From: Sulfurimonas sp. UBA2011
Lineage (GTDB): Bacteria > Campylobacterota > Campylobacteria > Campylobacterales > Sulfurimonadaceae
Direction: 5' to 3'
Assembly (NCBI GenBank): GCA_002335055.1
Contig: DDCH01000005.1
Location: forward strand, 1-11,022
Length of the DNA stretch: 11,022 nt
Shown: positions 6,324 to 11,022 of the stretch, one piece after another
How positions within the stretch are numbered: position 1 is the first letter of the stretch
Layout: each line of letters opens with the position of its first letter
Made by a program: the position numbers and the translations under genes
Notes under the pieces: model-generated
Databases searched by the model: none
Told to the model about the DNA's origin: nothing
The model's input: the letters and a program-made list of their open reading frames with translations, nothing else

Positions 6324-6789
6324 TGAAGAGATAATTAAAGAGTTTAAAGACTTTGACAAAGATAAATATAGTCTAGTGATTTCAAGTACAAGCACAACAA
6401 ACGAACCTCTAACAAACTATGCACCTTTTGTAAAAATTGGTGAAGAGTATTTTGTAAGTGTAAGCCAAAATCTGCCTCATTTCGTAAATATGGCAGAGAC
6501 AAAAAAAGCACATATACTCATCATAGAAGATGAAGCAACAGCTGACCATATTTATGCAAGAAAAAGACTCTACTTTGGTGCATCTTGTGATGTTGAAGAA
6601 GACACAGAAAAGATTTTTAAACTCTTTGATGAAAGATACGGTGACAAACTTTCATTTTTGAGAGAAATGAAAGACTTTAAAATCATCAAAATATCGCCAA
6701 AAGAAAAAAGCCTAGTACTGGGTTTTGGAGCAGCTTATAAAATGGGTGTAGATGGAAAGCTTATAAATAAGAGCATTTCACATAGTTAG
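6316..6789 (+). CDS. Small FMN-binding split-barrel protein, HugZ/pyridoxamine-phosphate-oxidase-like
   Basis: A 157-residue protein with the pattern of the pyridoxamine 5'-phosphate oxidase-like split barrel: a first strand pair (YSLVISSTST, then NYAPFV), FVNMAETKKAHILIIED, then ARKRLYFGASCDVE at residues 81-94 and the C-terminal LVLGFGAAYKMG. The last two resemble the haem-degrading HugZ/HutZ/ChuZ family, which frees iron from haem. HugZ of Helicobacter pylori is about 250 residues. This protein lacks the extra N-terminal portion and most of the haem-contacting C-terminal loop, although histidine remains near the end (SISHS). Haem oxygenase, FMN-dependent reductase, or a non-enzymatic role are all possible. 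The start lies inside the previous gene (eight-base overlap) after AAAAGGGA. The stop codon overlaps the convergent gene's stop by four bases. Confidence 0.7.
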   Translation: MTNEEIIKEFKDFDKDKYSLVISSTSTTNEPLTNYAPFVKIGEEYFVSVSQNLPHFVNMAETKKAHILIIEDEATADHIYARKRLYFGASCDVEEDTEKIFKLFDERYGDKLSFLREMKDFKIIKISPKEKSLVLGFGAAYKMGVDGKLINKSISHS

Positions 6790-7919
6790 ATTTTTTCATT
6801 TTTAAAATTTTTACAAACACTCAGAAAGTCAGGAAACTGTTTATAAGCATCTGCTACATGAGTGATAGGTACTAAGTACTTAGGTGGCATTTGATGTTCA
6901 CCACTAAATCCAAGTACTATGGCCGGTGGTTCATAGACTACATCACAGGTCTCTAAAGCTATAAGTGCATCTGCTCTTAGAATTATCATATGAAAGATAA
7001 AGAGCAGTTTATCTATGGGTATAAACTCCATACCTAAAGGGCTGTTGTTTTCAGGGATATGAGTTAATATTATTTGCTTTAGAATATCGACTAAGTCTTC
7101 ATCTACATCTATAGGGCGAACATCTTCTTTTTTAACATAATGAAAATAATCTTCAAAGGGATGTTTTGGAAGGTTTACTAAAATTTCTTGTACTGAAGAA
7201 TCATCTAAGTCCAACCATTGTATTTTTTTTATAATTGTTTTTGCATTATTTTGTAAAGATACTATTCCGGCCAAATAACTCTCATCTCGCAGTTTTAAAC
7301 CAGTTATATCAGCTTGGGATCCTATAAAGTATCCATAAAACTTATCGGTATTTGAATATATTTTTGTTTTTGAACTTGTGCTTTTTTTGAGATGTAAATG
7401 AAGCTCAGAGGATTTCTTTTGAACATCTATAAGTTTGTATGGAATGTTGATATTAAAATTACTAAAAAGTTCTTCATCCCACTTACCATCTTTTTTTTCA
7501 AAGAGATAAAGCTCCTCACCTTGTAAATAAAGCTCGTTTAAATCATCAAAGTCTTTTTGTATTTCATCAAGTAGTTTATATCGTTTAGTCTCTAACTCTT
7601 TTATCTGTGCAACTATACTTCTATGTAAAACTACATTTTCTAAATTCTTTTCATTTACAAGGGCAAGTCTCCCTTTAAATGGCTCCATCTCATGAGCTTG
7701 GTGATATTTTCCTAAAATCATTTTTCCGCTAACAGCGAACTTAGATATGTAAGTAAACTCCTCGCTAGAGTTAACACCAACCCAAACCGCCTCGCAAATA
7801 TGACCTACATTTATGTCAGTTACTAACTCTTCAGCCACAAGAAAAATAGGTTTAACACCTGTGTATACAGTTGGATGCATAAAATCTTTTATAGCTTGAC
7901 TAGCATTAAATTGCTCCAT
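6786..7919 (-). CDS. Conserved-looking cytosolic protein of unknown function
   Basis: A 377-residue protein I cannot assign to a family. There is no signal peptide or membrane segment. The first 100 residues look like a compact alpha/beta domain (GVKPIFLVAEELVTDINVGHICEAVWVG begins two strand-like stretches). Residues about 105-150 form a likely coiled coil (EKNLENVVLHRSIVAQIKELETKRYKLLDEIQKDFDDLNE), and the C-terminal half is mixed alpha/beta, with a hydrophobic stretch LLFIFHMIILRADALIAL near 310-330 that is too polar at its ends to be a clear membrane helix. The start is supported by AAGGG, nine bases upstream (7933-7929). A possible -10 TAGAAT lies at 7951-7946 on the minus strand. It is transcribed toward the glnS cluster and away from msrA. 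No function is proposed. Confidence 0.75.
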   Translation of the reverse strand: MEQFNASQAIKDFMHPTVYTGVKPIFLVAEELVTDINVGHICEAVWVGVNSSEEFTYISKFAVSGKMILGKYHQAHEMEPFKGRLALVNEKNLENVVLHRSIVAQIKELETKRYKLLDEIQKDFDDLNELYLQGEELYLFEKKDGKWDEELFSNFNINIPYKLIDVQKKSSELHLHLKKSTSSKTKIYSNTDKFYGYFIGSQADITGLKLRDESYLAGIVSLQNNAKTIIKKIQWLDLDDSSVQEILVNLPKHPFEDYFHYVKKEDVRPIDVDEDLVDILKQIILTHIPENNSPLGMEFIPIDKLLFIFHMIILRADALIALETCDVVYEPPAIVLGFSGEHQMPPKYLVPITHVADAYKQFPDFLSVCKNFKNEKI

Positions 7920-7928
7920 ATAGATGGA

Positions 7929-7951
7929 CCCTTTACTTTTCTCAAATTCTA
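7929..7951 (-). promoter_or_regulatory. Possible promoter and ribosome site of the unknown minus-strand gene
   Basis: On the minus strand TAGAAT (7951-7946) could serve as a -10 box, and AAGGG (7933-7929) as the ribosome binding site for the ATG at 7919. If this -10 is used, the start lies near 7939 and the leader is about 20 bases. Confidence 0.35.
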
Positions 7952-8048
7952 CTCACTTTGCCTTGACTAAAAGGACTTATAAATAAGTTAATAGTTATGT
8001 TTTAGAATAGCCACTATTTCTCTTATGCGTTTTAAAGGTGATGATAAG

Positions 8049-8071
8049 TATACTAGCAAAAAATTTAAAGG
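8049..8071 (+). promoter_or_regulatory. Promoter -10 and ribosome site of msrA
   Basis: TATACT at 8049-8054 is a good -10 match, with a predicted start near 8061. AAAGG at 8067-8071 precedes the ATG at 8080 by eight bases. The 160-base divergent gap (7920-8079) shows no other convincing element. Confidence 0.5.
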
Positions 8072-8079
8072 TATAAATT

Positions 8080-8577
8080 ATGAGTATAGAAAAAGCAATA
8101 TTAGCAGGTGGGTGTTTTTGGGGTATGCAGGATTTGATTCGTAAAGAGCATGGTATTATCTCTACAAAAGTAGGTTATACAGGGGATGAAACTCTTCCAA
8201 ATGCAATCTACCGTAACCATGGAACGCATGCTGAGGCTATTGAAATTAGCTTTGATAATGAAATAACTACTTATAGAAATATACTTGCATTTTTCTTTCA
8301 AATTCATGACCCCTCTACACTTGACCAACAAGGTAATGATAGAGGTACTTCATACCGTTCTGAAATATTTTACACAAATGAAGAGCAAAAAGTAGTAGCT
8401 ACTCAGACTATCAAAGATGTAGATGCTTCTGGTTTATGGCCAGCTCCTGTGGTTACTCCAGTTACACAAGCAAGTGATTTTTGGGATGCTGAAGTTGAGC
8501 ATCAAGACTATTTAGAACGTATACCTAATGGTTACACTTGTCATTTTGTACGTGATAATTGGGTTTTACCTAAATAG
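8080..8577 (+). CDS. msrA: Peptide-methionine (S)-S-oxide reductase MsrA
   Basis: A 165-residue repair enzyme that reduces the S-epimer of methionine sulfoxide in proteins and free methionine, normally recycled by thioredoxin. The signature GGCFWGMQDL gives catalytic Cys12, followed by GVISTKVGYTGD, YRNHGTHAEAIEI, FFFQIHDPSTLDQQGNDRGTSYRSEIFY and AEVEHQDYLERIPNGY, all in the standard order. Cys154 in GYTCHF near the C terminus is the likely resolving cysteine. The length is that of a short, MsrA-only enzyme with no fused MsrB. There is no signal peptide, so it acts in the cytosol. The gene has its own promoter and no close downstream partner; the next gene also has its own TATAAT. It is divergent from the unknown minus-strand gene. 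It fits general oxidative-stress defence. Confidence 0.95.
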   Translation: MSIEKAILAGGCFWGMQDLIRKEHGIISTKVGYTGDETLPNAIYRNHGTHAEAIEISFDNEITTYRNILAFFFQIHDPSTLDQQGNDRGTSYRSEIFYTNEEQKVVATQTIKDVDASGLWPAPVVTPVTQASDFWDAEVEHQDYLERIPNGYTCHFVRDNWVLPK

Positions 8578-8595
8578 ACTTCAAGAAAAGCTCGC

Positions 8596-8601
8596 TATAA
8601 T
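8596..8601 (+). promoter_or_regulatory. TATAAT promoter for the 151-residue protein gene
   Basis: A perfect TATAAT 17 bases after the msrA stop codon predicts a transcription start near 8608. AGAGG follows just before the ATG at 8627 and is a good ribosome site. No clear -35 box is seen, as is usual for this phylum. Confidence 0.55.
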
Positions 8602-8626
8602 TACATATTAAATATAAAGAGGCATC

Positions 8627-9082
8627 ATGCATACATCTCAAATCGCAATACCAGTATTAGAGGGTTACAAAAATGAAAAACTTAGTGGAGAAAGAGTCGA
8701 CTTTTTAATTAAACAAGCGAATGAACAACTTCTTGAACTATCTCAAAAACCGGAGATATATAGTGACTTTTTAAAGCAGATAAAAGCACCAGAGAAACTA
8801 GATAATATTATTTTATGGATACTCCTTTTGTCAAATGAAATTATATGTGACGACTATATAGATGAGTTTAACAAAGATTTTAGAGACATAATCCCTGTAA
8901 GTGATTTAGCTGATTTACTCATACATGTTATTTACTTACAAAAAGTTCAAGGCATTGATGTGGATGGAATTGACTATTTACTAAAATATGACAAAGAGTG
9001 TATAGAAGAAGTGGATCAATTTGCCTTTACAAATGCACTACTCTACATCCAAAAATCAAAAGAAGTAGTGATGGAGTTCTAG
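8627..9082 (+). CDS. Acidic helical protein of unknown function
   Basis: A 151-residue protein without a family I recognise. It is predicted to be mostly alpha-helical, acidic, and soluble. A hydrophobic stretch (LDNIILWILLLSNEIICDDYI, around residues 58-78) and another (LADLLIHVIYLQKV) look like buried helices rather than membrane spans, since both are broken by charged residues. Two cysteines are present with no metal-binding spacing. The start is supported by AGAGG, six bases upstream, and by the TATAAT at 8596-8601. The downstream gap contains a small inverted repeat but no convincing terminator. No function is proposed. Confidence 0.7.
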   Translation: MHTSQIAIPVLEGYKNEKLSGERVDFLIKQANEQLLELSQKPEIYSDFLKQIKAPEKLDNIILWILLLSNEIICDDYIDEFNKDFRDIIPVSDLADLLIHVIYLQKVQGIDVDGIDYLLKYDKECIEEVDQFAFTNALLYIQKSKEVVMEF

Positions 9083-9101
9083 AGTGCAAATGCGAGTTTT
9101 C

Positions 9102-9121
9102 TAGGAATATTCATTTTCCTA
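9102..9121. repeat. Short inverted repeat downstream of the 151-residue protein gene
   Basis: TAGGAA at 9102-9107 pairs with TTCCTA at 9116-9121 around an eight-base loop. No T run follows on the plus strand, so it is a weak hairpin, not a standard terminator. It could protect a 3' end or bind a regulator of the following gene. Confidence 0.35.
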
Positions 9122-9151
9122 CAAGTACCGAAAATTCTTAAAATATTACAG

Positions 9152-9157
9152 TACAAT
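9152..9157 (+). promoter_or_regulatory. -10 box abutting the RNase H-like gene start
   Basis: TACAAT ends five bases before the ATG at 9163, so transcription would begin at about the A of the start codon. No ribosome binding site is visible upstream. An alternative TATTAC at 9144-9149 would give a leader of only a few bases. Either way the mRNA may be leaderless or nearly so. Confidence 0.35.
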
Positions 9158-9162
9158 AAAAT

Positions 9163-9654
9163 ATGAATAAAACTAAGCCTCAAATTTACTTATTTACAGA
9201 TGGAAGTGTCAATCCTCAGAGTGAAATTGGATTTGGAGCTTACCTACTTCTAGATAAGTTAGATTATATTTGTGAACTAGAAAAAGAAGTTAAAGTGAAA
9301 AAATTCACTAATACATCTTCCACAAAATTAGAACTCGAAACACTTTTATGGGCTTTAAGTGATATTAGTTCTAGAAATCATAAAATAGTCATTTATAGTG
9401 ATTGTCAAAATATTATTGGTCTTAAAGATAGAAGAGATAGGTTTGAAAAAAATAAGTATATTACAGGTAAGGGTAAACTGATAAAGAACCATGAACTGTA
9501 TAAAGAATTTTTCAAACTAATAGATAATTTGGATTGTGAATTCATTAAAGTTAAAGGTCATAAAAAATCATCTACAAAAGATGAAGTAGATGAGATTTTC
9601 ACACTTGTAGATAGAGCGACCAGAAATGCTCTTAGAAACAGCCTTTTATGCTAA
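9163..9654 (+). CDS. Divergent RNase H-like nuclease
   Basis: A 163-residue protein with the RNase HI fold pattern; such enzymes cut the RNA strand of RNA-DNA hybrids with two Mg2+ ions. The four acidic residues are in place: Asp13 in YLFTDGS, Glu57 in TKLELE (equivalent to the RMEL motif), Asp80 in IYSDCQ, and Asp150 in LVDRAT. The flexible-loop histidine region is seen as KVKGHKKS (His133). The stretch between His133 and Asp150 differs from the usual GHxGHxxNExAD and is richer in Lys, Ser and Asp, so this is not standard RnhA. It is probably a second, lineage-specific paralogue acting on R-loops, primers or another nucleic acid. Initiation at 9163 is favoured because the first motif begins at residue 8, although no ribosome site is visible. 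The next gene begins 30 bases after its stop. Confidence 0.8.
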   Translation: MNKTKPQIYLFTDGSVNPQSEIGFGAYLLLDKLDYICELEKEVKVKKFTNTSSTKLELETLLWALSDISSRNHKIVIYSDCQNIIGLKDRRDRFEKNKYITGKGKLIKNHELYKEFFKLIDNLDCEFIKVKGHKKSSTKDEVDEIFTLVDRATRNALRNSLLC

Positions 9655-9684
9655 GGTATCAACATAATTATGCAAGGAAATATA

Positions 9685-10035
9685 ATGGAAGAGATTAATT
9701 CACTATTAAAGAAATATAAGAATTTTGTAGGAGCCCAAGTACGTTCAATAAGAACAACATCGGAGACTTCGAAAGTTATGACTCTTGTACTTCAAGATGA
9801 TGACGGAGAGGATATTAGTAGCGTTAAGTTAGAGTTTATAAATGTAAACTCTTCACGTACTTTACCAGATAGCGCACTAGCATACATGGATATGATGAGT
9901 GGTATTTCTATTATTTATGAGAATGAGAAATATGCCTTTACTATAGGTCGTGCTACGACTATGCTTGCTGTACATAATACTCCAGTGTTTATCATCTCTG
10001 ATGATATAAAAATAGAAGATAAGGGATCAGATTAG
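9685..10035 (+). CDS. Small unknown protein
   Basis: A 116-residue soluble protein I do not recognise. It starts with a helix (MEEINSLLKKYKNFVGAQV), followed by strand-rich sequence (TLVLQDDDGEDISSVKLEFINV, then GISIIYENEKYAFTIGRATTML and VFIISDDIKI), suggesting a small alpha/beta or beta-barrel fold. It has no cysteine, signal peptide or membrane segment. An in-frame ATG at 9670 would add five residues. The ATG at 9685 is preferred because AAGGAAA (9674-9680) sits at the right distance before it, and that sequence would lie inside the gene if 9670 were used. It follows the RNase H-like gene closely and may be co-transcribed with it. No function is proposed. Confidence 0.7.
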   Translation: MEEINSLLKKYKNFVGAQVRSIRTTSETSKVMTLVLQDDDGEDISSVKLEFINVNSSRTLPDSALAYMDMMSGISIIYENEKYAFTIGRATTMLAVHNTPVFIISDDIKIEDKGSD

Positions 10036-10083
10036 GCATTTATATCTCCATATTCGAAGATGCTAAATTATAAGGGGTTTTAA

Positions 10084-10461
10084 ATGAAGATACGAGTTTA
10101 TTATGAAGACACAGACACTGGAGGAGTGGTTTATCACTCTAACTATCTAAACTTTTGTGAGAGGGCTCGGTCTGAGGTCTTTTATGAGAGAGGTCTGACA
10201 CCTATACTAGAGAATGGTCATTTTGTAGCAAGAAGAGTTACGGGTGATTTTTTTGCAAGTGCTAAACTTGGGGATATCTTAGAGATAAAGTCTGAACTTG
10301 TAAAACTCAAAGCTGTTTCGTTTATTTTAAAACAATATGTTTACAGAGATGAAGTGAAAATCTTTGAACTTGAAATCACTCTTGCTTACATAAACTTTGA
10401 GGGCAAACCTCAAAAGATAGATGCTAAAACAAAAGAGCTTTTACTCAGTCTCTTCGACTAA
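10084..10461 (+). CDS. ybgC: YbgC-type acyl-CoA thioesterase (4HBT family)
   Basis: A 125-residue hotdog-fold thioesterase that hydrolyses acyl-CoA, and in some bacteria acyl-ACP, thioesters in the cytosol. The family signature is near perfect: YYEDTDTGGVVYHSNYLNFCERARSE at residues 6-31, with Asp11 in the position of the catalytic Asp of 4-hydroxybenzoyl-CoA thioesterase and His18 in VVYHSNY. The rest (SAKLGDILEIKSEL, ITLAYINFEGKPQKI) gives the beta-sheet of the hotdog fold. The length is slightly short, but typical for this phylum. The start has AAGGGG at 10070-10075 as ribosome site. In proteobacteria ybgC often leads the tol-pal operon; no tol-pal gene is visible here. The last 21 bases overlap the convergent gene, so termination must occur inside it. 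Confidence 0.93.
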   Translation: MKIRVYYEDTDTGGVVYHSNYLNFCERARSEVFYERGLTPILENGHFVARRVTGDFFASAKLGDILEIKSELVKLKAVSFILKQYVYRDEVKIFELEITLAYINFEGKPQKIDAKTKELLLSLFD

Positions 10462-11022
10462 AGCTTCTTCATCAAGTTCTTCTATTTCTTCTATACGAGG
10501 CTCTCTAAAAGGTCGTACATACTTCTTAAACTTAGAGTGAGAAGGCTGGAGTAGTTCGATATCATAAATCATTTGATTGTCTTCTAGTTTAGTCTTGTAA
10601 GTTCTTTCTTCATTAGTGATTAGAGAGTAAAAATAATCCACACCAATAGTAGTTGTATAGTTAATCCAGTCATATACTATGTCATTTCCAAGTAGGGCAT
10701 TTGTCTCTATAAGAACATTGTTATGCTCTGTTATTGAGTTTGCTACAACCATGTCTTTTCTGTCTCTGTACTGAGTCATTGAGAGTAAAAGAGGGTCGTA
10801 GTTGATTTGAGTAGAGAGGACATTTGTTGCGTTTGTATCGTAGAGAGTGAGTTGTGACATTATCATAGCACTTTTGATGATAGGCGTGTTTATAAAAAAT
10901 GAAGCATATACAACTTCCTCTTTCTCTTTAAGATAATACTCAAGGTTTGTAGTTCTTTTTGAAACAAAGTAACTAATAGCATTTTTTTCTGTCTCTTCTA
11001 CTTCTTCTATTACTTCTTCTAT
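10441..11022 (-). CDS. Partial unknown protein with glutamate-rich ends
   Basis: The frame is open without a stop to the window edge, so the visible 193 residues are the C-terminal part of a longer gene and the ATG at 10866 is internal. The sequence begins with a repeated IEEV stretch, continues into a mixed alpha/beta region (NAISYFVSKRTTNLEYYLKE, VVYASFFINTPIIKSAM, then QLTLYDTNATNVLS and VYDWINYTTTIGVDYFYSL), and ends in another glutamate-rich tail (EEIEELDEEALVEETE). No signal, membrane segment or catalytic motif is visible in this part, and I do not recognise the family. The acidic segments bracketing one domain may be linkers between repeated domains of a larger protein. Its stop lies 21 bases inside the convergent ybgC gene. 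Confidence 0.7.
   Translation of the reverse strand: MEEVIEEVEETEKNAISYFVSKRTTNLEYYLKEKEEVVYASFFINTPIIKSAMIMSQLTLYDTNATNVLSTQINYDPLLLSMTQYRDRKDMVVANSITEHNNVLIETNALLGNDIVYDWINYTTTIGVDYFYSLITNEERTYKTKLEDNQMIYDIELLQPSHSKFKKYVRPFREPRIEEIEELDEEALVEETE
10999..11022 (-). repeat. Two perfect 12-base tandem repeats coding for IEEV
   Basis: On the minus strand, ATAGAAGAAGTA occurs twice in a row up to the window edge, followed by a related GAAGAG. The unit length is a multiple of three, so copy-number change would keep the reading frame and only lengthen the acidic stretch. More copies may lie beyond the edge. Confidence 0.7.

Noticed and set aside
8101..8331. A minus-strand frame of 76 codons within msrA
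   Set aside because: It is antisense to the conserved MsrA core and has no ribosome site.
1..11022. CRISPR array, insertion sequence, prophage or tRNA gene
   Set aside because: No spaced identical repeats, transposase motif, integrase, attachment repeat or cloverleaf-like sequence was seen on either strand.

Overview
The window looks like chromosomal DNA of a free-living member of the Campylobacterota (class Epsilonproteobacteria), most likely close to Sulfurimonas. This is inferred from the strongly AT-rich sequence, short intergenic gaps, TATAAT-like -10 boxes with no clear -35, and the flavour of the proteins (a Campylobacterota-type MsrA, YbgC and single-domain haemoglobin). No phage, transposon, CRISPR or RNA-gene signature was seen.

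Layout, left to right. Bases 1-497 are a very AT-rich intergenic stretch with a large dyad symmetry near 65-110 and an extended -10 promoter at 390-398. It leads into a HAD-family phosphatase (498-1130) and a membrane-anchored coiled-coil protein of unknown role (1173-2423), followed by a probable bidirectional terminator. On the minus strand lie two decaying genes: a Vitreoscilla-type single-domain haemoglobin with a one-base deletion and an in-frame stop (2461-2879), and upstream of it a Crp/Fnr-family regulator that has lost its DNA-binding helix-turn-helix (3020-3544). A Crp/Fnr-like operator sits between them, about 41 bases before a possible globin transcription start. Together they look like a nitric-oxide or oxygen-response module being lost.

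The plus strand resumes with a tightly packed cluster: glutaminyl-tRNA synthetase fused to a YqeY/GatB-like tail (3634-5883), a small leucine-rich-repeat-variant protein overlapping its stop codon (5883-6323), and a small FMN-binding split-barrel protein related to HugZ (6316-6789). This cluster meets a convergent unknown gene (6786-7919, minus), with the two stop codons overlapping by four bases.

The right part carries mostly single genes: msrA (8080-8577), an unknown 151-residue acidic protein (8627-9082), a divergent RNase H-like nuclease with a possibly leaderless start (9163-9654), an unknown 116-residue protein (9685-10035) and the thioesterase ybgC (10084-10461). The 3' end of ybgC overlaps, tail to tail, a glutamate-rich partial gene that runs off the window on the minus strand (10441-11022).

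The observations most worth following are the parallel decay of the haemoglobin and its presumed regulator, the GlnRS-YqeY fusion in a phylum where many members make Gln-tRNA only indirectly, and the unrecognised coiled-coil membrane protein. I did not find convincing evidence of a complete new multi-gene system.
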